The notes below the pieces were generated by a model that was not told the DNA's origin, ran no database searches, and was given only the letters and a program-made list of their open reading frames with translations. A stretch of 44,076 bases of DNA from Polaromonas sp. (GTDB lineage: Bacteria > Pseudomonadota > Gammaproteobacteria > Burkholderiales > Burkholderiaceae_C). The position numbers and the translations under genes were made by a program. Positions within the stretch are counted from its first letter, which is position 1; each line of letters opens with the position of its first letter. Below are positions 1-9,477 of this stretch, in pieces. The stretch covers positions 1-44,076 of the forward strand of contig JAQGNE010000072.1 in NCBI GenBank assembly GCA_028291985.1. Direction: 5' to 3'.

Positions 1-2
1 GG

Positions 3-182
3 CAACAGCGGGACTATGCGGAGTTACAGTCTTACTCGTTCCGGTATTGTGTTGCGTTTCCGGTCGCTTACTCCCGTTGGGTGAAGGCAAACGCTTCGCT
101 ACCGATGATTGCTAAGGTAAGAGAGCACGAAGCTAAGTGTCCATTGAACGCGGAAGCCAAAGCACTTCTTACTGGCTCATAG
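3..182 (+). CDS. C-terminal fragment of a PglL-like O-oligosaccharyltransferase (5' end outside window)
   Basis: An open frame enters from the left edge and runs 59 codons to a TAG at 180-182. The visible tail contains FRYCVAFPVAYSRW, which matches in pattern the tail of the next gene (RYRAAFPTDHARW): an aromatic-Arg-Tyr pair, then A-F-P, then Arg-Trp a few residues later. This tail follows the Wzy/PglL membrane domain in pilin O-oligosaccharyltransferases, so I infer the end of a tandem paralogue of the downstream gene. No catalytic part is visible. Codon use is AT-richer than most of the window. It could instead be another TPR-like tail; the shared motif and adjacency favour the paralogue reading. 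Confidence 0.55.
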   Translation, partial: QQRDYAELQSYSFRYCVAFPVAYSRWVKANASLPMIAKVREHEAKCPLNAEAKALLTGS

Positions 183-257
183 GTCAAAGGGGTACTTGCA
201 GGCTTTTGTCAGTGGGTGAGAAGCTGATTTCAAAAATTGCCATTGCAATCACGTCAA

Positions 258-1814
258 ATGACTTATGGGACTTATTGCTCCAGACCTTGGGTTTTTTGGA
301 TTTCTTTACTTTTAACGCTGCCGTGGCTCAACCCTTTTACATTTGGGCCATCACTGGTGTTTCTACCCTGGTTATTTTGCTGGGGGTTATCTGGTTTTTT
401 GGTGATCCTTTTAAGCTGGGCGAGCAGTCATGGGATGCCAGCTAAAGCAGCTTGGTCGCAAGTTAAGTGTTTTGCCCCGTTCAGCGCATCGTTTCTTTCG
501 GCGAGCCTAATAAGTAGCGGGTTAGCGCTAATCCAATATGCTGACATTGAGATAATATTTGCGCCATGGATCAATCTTGCTGAGCCTGGAGTCGCTTTTG
601 CCAACTTGCGGCAGCGGAATCAATTTGCAAGCCTGACCAATATAGGCTTGGCTACCTTGCTGGCATATTCAATGATGAAAAGAGCCGTCACCGCTTCGCG
701 GGCGCTTGCGTTTTTTGGATTGGCGGCTACAGGATTACTGTCAGTTGCCAACGCTGCAACAGCATCACGTACTGGTTTGGTTCAGGTTGGCTTGCTTTGT
801 GTGATGTTTACTCTTTGGGGCGGCTGGCAAACACAAGCAATGAGGCACCTGTTGATAACAGCTGTGCTGACATATGCGTTGGCTGTTATGGCGCTGCCGT
901 ACGCGTTTGGGCTGGACGCATCAGTCCACGGTATGTTTGCACGGTTGAGTGACGGCGACCCGATGTGTGCCAGCCGCCTTACTCTATGGTCGAATGTCCT
1001 GGACCTGATTGCCCAAAAACCATGGCTTGGCTGGGGATGGGGCCAACTGGATTACGCCCACTACATCACGCTGTTTGAAGGGCCGCGGTTTTGCGACATT
1101 CTGGATAATGCTCATAACCTGCCGTTGCATTTAGCGGTCGAGCTTGGTGTGCCGGCAGCTTTACTTATATGTGCCTCCATTGCATGGTGGATATGGCGCC
1201 AACGTCCTTGGCGCGAAAAGAATCCCGCGCGGCAACTGGCGTGGGCTGTGCTGGCGTTGATCGGTTTGCACAGCATGCTTGAATACCCGCTGTGGTACGG
1301 GCCGTTTCAAATGGCGGTGGGCATGTGTTTATGGATATTGTGGCAAACGCTCCGGGTCGATGGTGTAAAGGAAGAATGTGGGCCAAAATGGCCTCTAGCC
1401 CATATATGCCGAGGGGTTGCAGCTATATTATTGATAGCGTGTGGTGTGTTGGCGTGGGATTACCACCGTATCAGCCAGGTTTATCTGTCGCCAGATGAGC
1501 GTAGTGCAGCCTACCGTGACGATACGCTGAGCAAGATACAGGGGTCATGGTTTTTCGGTAACCAGGTTCTTTTTGCCGAGTTGAACCTTACGCCGCTGAC
1601 GCAGGAAAATGCGCAATGGACGTTTGACGTGGCGAGCTGCCTGCTGCATTTTTCACCCGAGCCCAGAGTGATAGAGAAGCTGATCGAAAGCGCAACCCTG
1701 CTGGGGCGTGATGATGAAGCCTTGCGTCATCTGGCGCGGTATCGGGCGGCTTTTCCAACTGACCATGCGCGGTGGTCGCAGTCGCTTCAAAAAGCAAACA
1801 GTCGCTTGTTCTGA
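258..1814 (+). CDS. PglL/Wzy-family pilin O-oligosaccharyltransferase
   Basis: Polytopic inner-membrane protein of about 518 residues, predicted to transfer lipid-linked glycan to type IV pilin (PglL/PilO type) or to act as an O-antigen ligase-like enzyme. The N-terminus has the family's L-P-W-L-N-P-F stretch inside the first membrane segment. The central part has LGWGWGQLDYAHY and DNAHNLPLHLAVELGVP, typical of the Wzy_C periplasmic loop with its conserved His. The soluble tail ends with RYRAAFPTDHARW. I chose the ATG at 258; a TTG at 237 in the same frame is possible, and neither has a good ribosome binding site. The TfpX pilin accessory gene lies 600 bases downstream, which supports a role on pilin. 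The DNA is visibly AT-richer than the rest of the window, as is common for acquired glycosylation genes. Confidence 0.85.
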   Translation: MTYGTYCSRPWVFWISLLLTLPWLNPFTFGPSLVFLPWLFCWGLSGFLVILLSWASSHGMPAKAAWSQVKCFAPFSASFLSASLISSGLALIQYADIEIIFAPWINLAEPGVAFANLRQRNQFASLTNIGLATLLAYSMMKRAVTASRALAFFGLAATGLLSVANAATASRTGLVQVGLLCVMFTLWGGWQTQAMRHLLITAVLTYALAVMALPYAFGLDASVHGMFARLSDGDPMCASRLTLWSNVLDLIAQKPWLGWGWGQLDYAHYITLFEGPRFCDILDNAHNLPLHLAVELGVPAALLICASIAWWIWRQRPWREKNPARQLAWAVLALIGLHSMLEYPLWYGPFQMAVGMCLWILWQTLRVDGVKEECGPKWPLAHICRGVAAILLIACGVLAWDYHRISQVYLSPDERSAAYRDDTLSKIQGSWFFGNQVLFAELNLTPLTQENAQWTFDVASCLLHFSPEPRVIEKLIESATLLGRDDEALRHLARYRAAFPTDHARWSQSLQKANSRLF

Positions 1815-1896
1815 CCAGGTGCATGTGGCTTTTGAGTCCGAACGCTGGCGCTGCGCATGGCGTTTTGCCATCACCTGTCACGGCATGTGGCGTCGA

Positions 1897-2379
1897 TCAG
1901 TTGTTCACAAAGCTGCCTGATTTGCCGCCATGCTTTTCCAGCACCCGGACGTCTGTGATGGTCATGCCGCGGTCAGCGGCTTTGCACATGTCATAAATGG
2001 TCAACAGTGCAATTTGTGCGGCAGTCAGGGCCTCCATTTCAACGCCTGTCGGTCCGACCGTTTCAACCGTGGCGCGGCATGCAATGGCGTGGGCTTCTTC
2101 ATCAGCTTGAAAATCAATTGCCACCCGGGTTAGTGCCAGCGGGTGGCATAAGGGAATCAGCTCGCTGGTTTTCTTTGCGGCCATGATGCCGGCTACCCGT
2201 GCAATGCCCAGTACATCTCCCTTTTTGGCAGTCCCTTCAAGAATGATGGACAGCGTTGCCGAATTCATTACGATACGACCCTCTGCAATGGCTATGCGGT
2301 GCGTCGCGGCCTTGGCCGCTACATCAACCATGTGGGCCTGTCCTTCGGCGTCGAAGTGGGTAAGTGTCGAAGTGGGCAT
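1897..2379 (-). CDS. moaC: Cyclic pyranopterin monophosphate synthase MoaC
   Basis: Second enzyme of molybdenum cofactor biosynthesis. It converts the MoaA product (3',8-cyclo-GTP) into cyclic pyranopterin monophosphate in the cytoplasm. The 160-residue length is normal for the family. Hallmarks are [13 protein letters not shown] (residues 69-81, with active-site His79), [15 protein letters not shown] (106-120) and YDMCKA (129-134), in which Asp130 and Lys133 correspond to the catalytic pair of E. coli MoaC. The gene stands alone, convergent with the pglL-like gene and divergent from the TfpX gene, so it splits the pilin-related genes. No other mo-cofactor gene is in the window. Confidence 0.96.
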   Translation of the reverse strand: MPTSTLTHFDAEGQAHMVDVAAKAATHRIAIAEGRIVMNSATLSIILEGTAKKGDVLGIARVAGIMAAKKTSELIPLCHPLALTRVAIDFQADEEAHAIACRATVETVGPTGVEMEALTAAQIALLTIYDMCKAADRGMTITDVRVLEKHGGKSGSFVNN

Positions 2380-2423
2380 GATGGAGTTACAGAACCTTTA
2401 CAACCAACCCTCATCATAAGACC

Positions 2424-3206
2424 ATGCTTTTCAATCCCGGTTTCTGGCGCGGCCGACTCAAAGCTGCCGGTATGCATCTCGTCATCAGCCTGCTGATCGC
2501 CGCCGTTGCTGCGCTATTGGTATTTTTTGTCTGGTATCCCTACCCTTACCGCGAGATCTCGGGCGGGCGCGAACTGTTCTTTCTGGTGGTTGCCGTGGAT
2601 GTCATTCTGGGGCCCTTGATGACGCTGGCGGTGTTCAACCTTGGCAAGCCGCGCACAGAACTCAGACGGGACATTGCCATCATCGCGTTGCTGCAACTCG
2701 CGGCACTGGCTTATGGCTTATGGACGGTGTCTGTAGCGCGCCCGGTGCATCTCGCCTTTGAGATCGACCGGTTTCGCGTGGTGCATGCCATTGAAGTGCC
2801 AGAGGAATTGCTGCCGAAGGCGCCGCCTGAGTTGCAGCAGCTTCCCCTGACCGGTCCTAGTTTGCTGTCGGTACGTGAGTTCAAGAACAGCAATGAAAGC
2901 TTTGAAGCCACCATGGCGGCGTTGCAAGGCGGTATTTCCCTGGGCGCCCGCCCTGATCTCTGGCAGAGCTATGCGCTGGCCAAGCCGCAGGTGTTGGCCC
3001 GGATGAAGCCATTGAGTGAACTGAAAAATCGGTTTCCGGCGCAAGCGGCTGCCGTAGATGCTGCGCTGGCGTCGGCCAGAAAGCCGCAAGATGCCACCTC
3101 GGCAGTTGGGTACATACCGATGGTGGGCCGCAGCACCTTCTGGACCGTTTTGCTTGATGCCAACACAGCGGAGGTGATTGCGTTTGTTCCCATCGACTCG
3201 TTCTAG
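2424..3206 (+). CDS. TfpX/TfpZ-family type IV pilin accessory protein
   Basis: Inner-membrane protein of 260 residues. Hydrophobic segments at about residues 17-38, 47-66 and 79-99 are followed by a periplasmic domain of about 150 residues. The first segments carry F-V-W-Y-P-Y-P-Y and the G-G-x-x-L-F-x-L-V-V-x-V-D-V-x-L-G-P-L pattern that I associate with TfpX/TfpZ proteins encoded next to particular pilin alleles, where they aid surface display or assembly of their pilin. No pilin gene is visible here; a pilA-like gene may lie left of the window with the pglL-like genes. The ATG at 2424 is 44 bases from the divergent moaC start. Confidence 0.8.
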   Translation: MLFNPGFWRGRLKAAGMHLVISLLIAAVAALLVFFVWYPYPYREISGGRELFFLVVAVDVILGPLMTLAVFNLGKPRTELRRDIAIIALLQLAALAYGLWTVSVARPVHLAFEIDRFRVVHAIEVPEELLPKAPPELQQLPLTGPSLLSVREFKNSNESFEATMAALQGGISLGARPDLWQSYALAKPQVLARMKPLSELKNRFPAQAAAVDAALASARKPQDATSAVGYIPMVGRSTFWTVLLDANTAEVIAFVPIDSF

Positions 3207-3234
3207 GTTCGGCATCAGTAAACGCCCGTCAAAC

Positions 3235-4863
3235 GTGGTCATTCGATGGCCCTTTGCCCTGCTGGCCATTTGCATATGCGCCACTTCCTCCATGGGCCAG
3301 ACCGCTGGCTCCTTGCCTGCTGGAGCTCCAAACACCGCGTCATCGGGCGCCCTACCGTCGTTGGGCGACAACTCCGAGCTTGCGGCAGCCGCCGAGCGCC
3401 GCATCGGTGACCGTATTGCAGCCAGCATCTACCGTGACCCGGACTACATCGACGACCCTGTGTTGTGGGACTATGTTCAGGGTATCTGGCAGCCGCTGAT
3501 GGACGCGGCCCGTTCCCGGGGCGAGCTCAATGACGAGCTTCAGGAGCGCTTCGCATGGGATCTCTTCCTGATACGCGACAGGACCGTCAATGCCTTTGCG
3601 TTGCCCGGTGGCTATTTTGGTATTCACCTCGGGCTGATCAGCGTGGTGGGGAGCCGCGACGAACTGGCTGCGGTACTGGGACATGAACTCAGTCATGTCA
3701 CGCAGCGGCACATCTCTCGGCTGCTGACGCAGCAAGCCCGTCAGGCGCCGTGGGTCATTGGCGCGATGATCCTCGGGGCGCTGGCCGCCAGCAAAAATCC
3801 CCAAGCCGCAAGTGCCGCCATCGTGGGCGGGCAAGCTGTGGCGGCGCAAAACCAGCTTGATTTTTCGCGCGACATGGAGCGTGAGGCTGACCGCGTCGGC
3901 TTTGGCCTCATGATGGATGCCGGTTTTGAAAGCCGCGGCGTCGCAGCCATGTTCGAGAAGCTGCAGCAGGCATCACGCCTGAATGACAACGGATCCTTTC
4001 CCTATCTGCGCTCGCATCCCCTGAATACCCAGCGAATCGCCGAAGCTCAGTCGCGCTACCAGCTGTCTGCCAAGCCTGCGCCTGCTGCCGGAACTGCTGC
4101 GGCTCAAACATCGGAAAAAGCGCGGTTTTTGCATCTGATGATGGCAGCGCGGGCACGTGTGCTGGTCGAGCCTGGCATAGATGTCCTGCGCGCCATGACG
4201 GCTGACGCGCAGCGCGTTGTCAGCGGGCTGGATGGCAAGCCCAAACCCGCCAAGCCGGACGCCCCGTCGCCTTACAGCGGAGATTCGGGTGCGGCCGGCA
4301 CGCTGTATGCGGGCGCGCTCGCTGCCGGAAAAATGCGCGATTTTCCTGTGGCGCAATCGCTCGCTGCTCGTTTGAAGACGCTGTCGTCAGGCCATCCGGA
4401 GGCCAGCCGGGCAGCCCAGTTGCTGACCTTCGAACTCCAGCTCATGGCGGGCACGACAGCGGCAGACGCCTCGGCCTCCTTCCAGCTGTCCACGGCAGAC
4501 AAGCGCGCCGATGTGTTGATCAAAAGCCGCATGCTGCTGGCCGCCGGTCGCGCTGTGGAAGTGTCTGATCGGCTGCAAACCTGGGTTTCTGGCCATCCCA
4601 AGGACAGTGCAGCCTGGCAACTGCTGGCTGTTGCCTATGGCAACCAGGGCCAGAATGTGCGTGCCGTCAGGGCCGAGGCGGAGGCGCGCTTCGCGCAGCT
4701 TGACTACGCCGGCGCACTGGACCGGTTTCGAGCAGCCCAGGGCATCATGCGCAGTAACCCGGCAAGTGCCGATTTTGTAGAGGCTTCCATCATTGACACC
4801 CGCGCCAGGCAGGTCGATCTACTGGTCAAGGAACAGGCGCTCCAGGACAAAGTTGATCGCTAG
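3235..4863 (+). CDS. M48-family periplasmic metalloprotease with TPR tail (BepA/YfgC-like)
   Basis: Predicted secreted zinc protease, about 542 residues, resembling BepA, which degrades or helps fold outer-membrane assembly intermediates. With a GTG start at 3235 the protein begins with a neat signal peptide (V-I-R-W, a hydrophobic stretch, then S-S-M-G-Q). A TTG at 3178 would spoil the signal peptide and overlap the TfpX gene. Residues 150-154 are HELSH (zinc-binding HExxH with catalytic Glu), and the third ligand Glu is in DMEREADRVGFGLM. The motif FALPGGYFGIHLGLI precedes the zinc site, as in BepA. The C-terminal 200 residues are Ala-rich helical repeats of TPR type. Its last 45 bases overlap the 3' end of the convergent holin-like gene. 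Confidence 0.9.
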   Translation: MVIRWPFALLAICICATSSMGQTAGSLPAGAPNTASSGALPSLGDNSELAAAAERRIGDRIAASIYRDPDYIDDPVLWDYVQGIWQPLMDAARSRGELNDELQERFAWDLFLIRDRTVNAFALPGGYFGIHLGLISVVGSRDELAAVLGHELSHVTQRHISRLLTQQARQAPWVIGAMILGALAASKNPQAASAAIVGGQAVAAQNQLDFSRDMEREADRVGFGLMMDAGFESRGVAAMFEKLQQASRLNDNGSFPYLRSHPLNTQRIAEAQSRYQLSAKPAPAAGTAAAQTSEKARFLHLMMAARARVLVEPGIDVLRAMTADAQRVVSGLDGKPKPAKPDAPSPYSGDSGAAGTLYAGALAAGKMRDFPVAQSLAARLKTLSSGHPEASRAAQLLTFELQLMAGTTAADASASFQLSTADKRADVLIKSRMLLAAGRAVEVSDRLQTWVSGHPKDSAAWQLLAVAYGNQGQNVRAVRAEAEARFAQLDYAGALDRFRAAQGIMRSNPASADFVEASIIDTRARQVDLLVKEQALQDKVDR

Positions 4864-5172
4864 CTGCAGAGCGGAATACAGCAGCGAGCCGATCAAGGCG
4901 GCAGCGAAACCCGTCACACTGAGTCCGCTGACCAGCCCTGCTGCTGCCCAGAACATCAGCGCATTGACGATGAATAAAAAGAGACCCAGCGTGATGACGG
5001 TTACTGGCAGTGTCAGCACCACCAGAATCGGCCGCACGATGATGTTGAGAAGGCCCAGCACGGCAGCAGCTATCAGCGCGCCTGTAAAACTGGTGACGAC
5101 GACACCACTGTATAAATAGGCCACTGCCAGCAGTGCGGCAGCGCTAAGAAGCCAGTTGAGGATGAGTTTCAT
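4819..5172 (-). CDS. Phage-holin-family small membrane protein (PF04020-like)
   Basis: Small integral membrane protein of about 117 residues with four hydrophobic segments. It carries LLNIIVRPILVVLTLPVT and GLFLFIVNALMFWAA, the hallmark order of the 'phage holin family' proteins common in bacterial chromosomes. Despite the name there is no phage context here and the cellular role is unknown. The start is the ATG whose complement is at 5170-5172, giving M-K-L-I-L-N-W-L. An upstream in-frame extension to 5271 has no membrane-protein character. The 3' end overlaps the M48 protease gene by 45 bases, tail to tail. Confidence 0.85.
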   Translation of the reverse strand: MKLILNWLLSAAALLAVAYLYSGVVVTSFTGALIAAAVLGLLNIIVRPILVVLTLPVTVITLGLFLFIVNALMFWAAAGLVSGLSVTGFAAALIGSLLYSALQLAINFVLERLFLDQ

Positions 5173-5231
5173 CGTTGAAGAATACCACTGCGTTTTGCGC
5201 AGTTGGCTCGCCAGCGCCGGCTTCCAGCAAT

Positions 5232-5256
5232 GGCGTCGCCCGGTACAGGCGACGCC
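5232..5256 (-). terminator. Perfect 9-bp hairpin, possible terminator
   Basis: GGCGTCGCC and GGCGACGCC form a perfect 9-base inverted repeat around a 7-base loop. It sits downstream of the minus-strand gene ending at 5327 and upstream of the minus-strand holin-like gene. There is no T-tract on either strand, so it may be only a pausing or mRNA-stabilising hairpin. Confidence 0.4.
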
Positions 5257-5326
5257 CATCGCATCAGACAAGTTCGTGAGGACGTGAGGCTCTCATTGCT
5301 CAAGCCTCAAGGTTGTTCGTGCTGCG

Positions 5327-5788
5327 TCAATCGGCCAGCATCAGGCCGGCGCCCATGAACGCGGCTGCGTAGCTGACGATGCCCATGCCCTTGTAGCCAC
5401 TCGCATCCACTGGCGCCGCGCCGCGCAGTTCCAGGCTCGCCCGCGGCCGCCTGGCATCAACAACCTGTGCAGTGCCGAATTCCCCCCTCAATGACTCGGT
5501 CTGGGTGCGCAGTGTCGACTGTGCCAGACGGGTGACCACCACATCGCCGTGCTGCCGCTGCAACCAGGGCACGATACCGGCAAACACCTTGTCAGCCCAC
5601 CGGCCACGCCAGTTTTCGCGTGCGCTGTTGGTCACCCATTTGCTGGCCCGATGCGTGACCCGGGGCGCGCATCCCACCACGATCCACTGGGTAGGATGTT
5701 GCGCAGAAAAGTTGTCAGCCCCGCGTAGCTGTTGCAGCATCTGAAGGGCATAGGCTGCGTCGTCAACGTACACGATGATCGAATTCAT
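5327..5788 (-). CDS. Conserved hypothetical protein
   Basis: A 153-residue protein that I cannot assign to a named family with confidence. It starts M-N-S-I-I-V-Y-V-D-D, a beta strand followed by an acidic pair, and continues with W-I-V-V-G-C-A-P-R, a second strand. The first two-thirds looks like a small alpha/beta fold, loosely reminiscent of universal-stress or nucleotide-binding proteins. The C-terminus ends with a hydrophobic stretch (G-I-V-S-Y-A-A-A-F-M-G-A-G-L-M-L). It is probably a single-gene unit; 259 bases without an evident gene separate its start from the divergent DUF3717 gene at 6048. Confidence 0.65.
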   Translation of the reverse strand: MNSIIVYVDDAAYALQMLQQLRGADNFSAQHPTQWIVVGCAPRVTHRASKWVTNSARENWRGRWADKVFAGIVPWLQRQHGDVVVTRLAQSTLRTQTESLRGEFGTAQVVDARRPRASLELRGAAPVDASGYKGMGIVSYAAAFMGAGLMLAD

Positions 5789-6047
5789 GGGCTTTACCAG
5801 TTGCAGGTTGAAAGGAATCAGGCACAGGACAGCGGCTTCGACAAGCAGCGCACCCTTGTCACCAGACGGTCAGAGGCGGATGTGCCGACAATGTTCCCCA
5901 TCACCAGAAAATAGCTGTTCTGCATGCCAAGCCCATCAATCCTTGCAGCGCCTGAGCCGGCCAGGGCCTAGGATGGTCGATTCATAATGCACGCCCCGCA
6001 GCTGCAGCTGCATCCGGCTGATCCTGACTTTTCAATCTACGCAAACC

Positions 6048-6470
6048 ATGGCTGGCATTCACATCACCGATATTGAGTCCGCGATCAACTACTGGCGCGA
6101 GCGACGTCCGTCTCCCGACGGCATCACGCTGGCACCGGAGTTGCGTGCGCTGGCTGAGGTCTATGCACTCATGGTTTTCTACCATGAGGATGAGGCCGAC
6201 GAAAACAGCTTTCCTGTTGATGCCATGCGCGCCTGGCAATCGTGGTACGACACCACTGCCGACACACCCTGCATTGCCATCTGTTCGACCAGCCAGGGCG
6301 ACGACATGTGCAAGGGATGCGGCCGCAGCTTTGAAGAAGTCCAGCATTGGCCTGCCATGACCCCGGCAGAAAAACGCCAGACCTGGCGGCGTATCACGCT
6401 GGAAGGTGCGGCATGGCGGTTTGGCCGTTATGCCGACAGGGCGCTTGAGAAAAAAGCGGCAGACGAATGA
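6048..6470 (+). CDS. DUF3717/DUF1289-type cysteine-rich protein
   Basis: A 140-residue cytoplasmic protein with two recognisable parts. Residues 1-60 (I-T-D-I-E-S-A-I-N-Y-W-R, then L-A-P-E-L-R-A-L-A-E-V-Y-A-L-M) match DUF3717. Residues 73-115 match DUF1289: P-C-I-A-I-C-S, D-x-C-K-G-C-G-R, W-x-x-M-x-x-x-E-K, with four cysteines likely to bind a metal such as zinc or an iron-sulfur cluster. Function is unknown. The ATG at 6048 lacks an obvious ribosome binding site. An ATG at 5986 is out of frame. Confidence 0.85.
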   Translation: MAGIHITDIESAINYWRERRPSPDGITLAPELRALAEVYALMVFYHEDEADENSFPVDAMRAWQSWYDTTADTPCIAICSTSQGDDMCKGCGRSFEEVQHWPAMTPAEKRQTWRRITLEGAAWRFGRYADRALEKKAADE

Positions 6471-6561
6471 CGGCAGGAATTGGCCGCATACGTTGGCAAC
6501 CCTGACTGCGACAAGCAGCCATTCCGCGCTTTCGCCAGGCGCGCCAAGACGCCTCCAACCC

Positions 6562-6627
6562 AAAAATTAAAGCCTTTTACGCCTGTAGACCAATAGATGT
6601 AATGGGTTGCAGCTATCAATTTGGTAG
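6562..6627 (-). repeat. Interspersed ~65-bp repeat, copy A
   Basis: Read on the minus strand: AAATTGATAGCTGC, 13 bases, TATTGGTCTACAGGC, then an AT-rich tail. The same layout with the same 13-base gap occurs at 10736, 13481, 23178, 24307 and 43523. The copy lies between two plus-strand genes and ends about 20 bases before the DUF2007 gene. The left part contains a short CTACC/GATAG imperfect hairpin. Confidence 0.65.
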
Positions 6628-6646
6628 TGTCAGGTTACACTTTCGT

Positions 6647-6958
6647 ATGCGTCGACTTGCCCAAGCCCCCAACATCGCCATTGCTGCGCTATGGGTTGAT
6701 GCCTTGCAGCAGGCCGGTTTTTCAGCCAGCGTCCAACGTTATTTTCTGGGCGGACTGGCCGGTGAGCTGCCACCCGACCAATGCCTGCCCGAAGTCTGGC
6801 TGACGCGGGACGACGAGGAGCCAAAAGCCAAAGCGCTATTGCACCAGCTTCAGAACCTGCCCCAGCGGCGCTGGGTGTGCAGCGGCTGTGGCGAAGCGGT
6901 TGAAGGTGGTTTCGAAGTCTGCTGGCAATGCGGTGCAGCCATGCCCGCCAGCACTTGA
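6647..6958 (+). CDS. DUF2007-type small protein with C-terminal zinc ribbon
   Basis: A 103-residue protein. The first 75 residues (alternate strands and helices, ending L-L-H-Q-L-Q-N-L) match the DUF2007 'putative signal-transducing protein' layout. The C-terminus has C-S-G-C-G, 9 residues, then C-W-Q-C-G, a two-knuckle zinc ribbon. The ATG at 6647 (M-R-R-L-A-Q-A-P) is preferred to an in-frame ATG at 6602, because the extra 15 residues are encoded by the interspersed repeat. Partner and role are unknown. Confidence 0.8.
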   Translation: MRRLAQAPNIAIAALWVDALQQAGFSASVQRYFLGGLAGELPPDQCLPEVWLTRDDEEPKAKALLHQLQNLPQRRWVCSGCGEAVEGGFEVCWQCGAAMPAST

Positions 6959-7061
6959 GCGCTAACTGCCACGCGGCCCTGAAATGAGGGGCAGCACTGG
7001 TGAAAAGAGAGAAGAGGGAAAAGGTAGGGTAAGCCGTACGACCGTAGGCATTCTTGTCTTT

Positions 7062-7173
7062 CCAAGCGGGGGTCGCGGGACTGGCTTCGCCAGACCGCAG
7101 GCGCAGCGGCTTCCTCGGGGGCAGGGATTGGGGGCAGGAGCTACCCGCCAGTAGAGCGACCGTGGGGCCACGT
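7062..7173 (-). repeat. Palindromic interspersed element, copy 1 (downstream of purB)
   Basis: No gene is seen between 6959 and 7188. On the minus strand this stretch begins ACGTGGCCCC and ends CCCGCTTGG. The complement of 7062-7113 aligns without gaps to 14224-14276, inside the cyclopropane-fatty-acid synthase gene, with 44 of 53 positions identical by hand count. The ACGTGGCCCC end also matches 14097. It contains a CTGGC-TTC-GCCAG hairpin at 7081-7093. I infer two diverged members of one repeat family. Confidence 0.65.
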
Positions 7174-7188
7174 CCAGCCGTGGGCTGG
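7174..7188 (-). terminator. Hairpin directly after the purB stop codon
   Basis: CCAGCC-CAC-GGCTGG on the minus strand is a perfect 6-bp stem with a 3-base loop, starting one base after the purB TAA. There is no T-tract, so it is a weak candidate for termination or 3'-end protection. It may belong to the adjoining repeat element. Confidence 0.4.
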
Positions 7189-8706
<1,518 letters not shown>

Positions 8707-8743
8707 TTATTTTTCCGGCCACCGCTTCAGGCACCAGATATAT

Positions 8744-9358
8744 ATGAAACTCATCGGATCCATCACCAGCCCCTATGTGCGAAAAGTGCGCGTCGTGATG
8801 CATGAGAAAAAGCTTGACTACCAGTTCGTGCTGGAAGATGTGTGGGCCGCCGGCACCACTATCACCGATTCCAACCCGCTTGGAAAAGTACCCTGCCTGG
8901 TGATGGAAGGCGGCGAAGCTGTTTTTGATTCGCGCGTGATTGTCGAATACCTCGATACCTTGTCTCCGGTAGGCAAACTCATTCCAAGCCAGGGGCGCGA
9001 ACGCGCTGAAGTCAAAACCTGGGAGGCCCTGGCTGACGGCCTGATGGATGCCGCCTTGCTGGCTCGCCTTGAGGAGACCTGGGCAGGCCGCACCGAGGCG
9101 CAGCGCAGCGCTGCATGGGTGGAGCGGCAGATGGGCAAAATCAATGCTGCACTCAAGACCATGAGCGTGGGCCTCGGTGACAAATCGTTTTGCAGCGGTA
9201 CGCACTTCAGCTTGTCCGACGTCGCCGTCGGTTGTGCCCTGTCCTATCTGGACCTGCGGTTTTCCCAGATCGACTGGCGCGACAGCTATCCCAACCTGGC
9301 CAGGCTTCAGGAGAAACTGGCCCAGCGTCCGAGTTTTGTCGAGACTGGCGACGTCTAG
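8744..9358 (+). CDS. Glutathione S-transferase family protein
   Basis: A 204-residue cytosolic GST-fold protein. The N-terminal thioredoxin-like domain reads M-K-L-I-G-S-I-T-S-P-Y-V-R-K-V-R (Ser at the usual activating position), followed by G-K-V-P-C-L with the cis-Pro and F-D-S-R-V-I-V-E-Y-L with the glutathione-binding Ser. The all-alpha C-terminal domain has L-S-D-V-A-V-G-C near residue 160. The layout resembles YibF-type GSTs. The start at 8744 begins directly with the beta-1 strand; longer in-frame options lack family resemblance. The physiological substrate is unknown. Confidence 0.9.
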   Translation: MKLIGSITSPYVRKVRVVMHEKKLDYQFVLEDVWAAGTTITDSNPLGKVPCLVMEGGEAVFDSRVIVEYLDTLSPVGKLIPSQGRERAEVKTWEALADGLMDAALLARLEETWAGRTEAQRSAAWVERQMGKINAALKTMSVGLGDKSFCSGTHFSLSDVAVGCALSYLDLRFSQIDWRDSYPNLARLQEKLAQRPSFVETGDV

Positions 9359-9477
9359 GGTGGGGTTTGTGTCATAAGTGACAGTCGTGTTGCCGGCCGT
9401 CCATGGCGTGCTTATTCGGTCAGCGTTGGAGCATCGGAGGGGATGCCGCATGTGAAACCGATCGCGCGTGAGGAACC

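Noticed and set aside
1857..1871. ATGGC-GTTTT-GCCAT hairpin between pglL-like gene and moaC as a terminator
   Set aside because: Only a 5-bp stem and no T-tract on either strand.
3178..3234. TTG-initiated longer M48 protease
   Set aside because: It would overlap the TfpX gene and put 19 polar residues before the signal peptide; the GTG at 3235 gives a normal leader.
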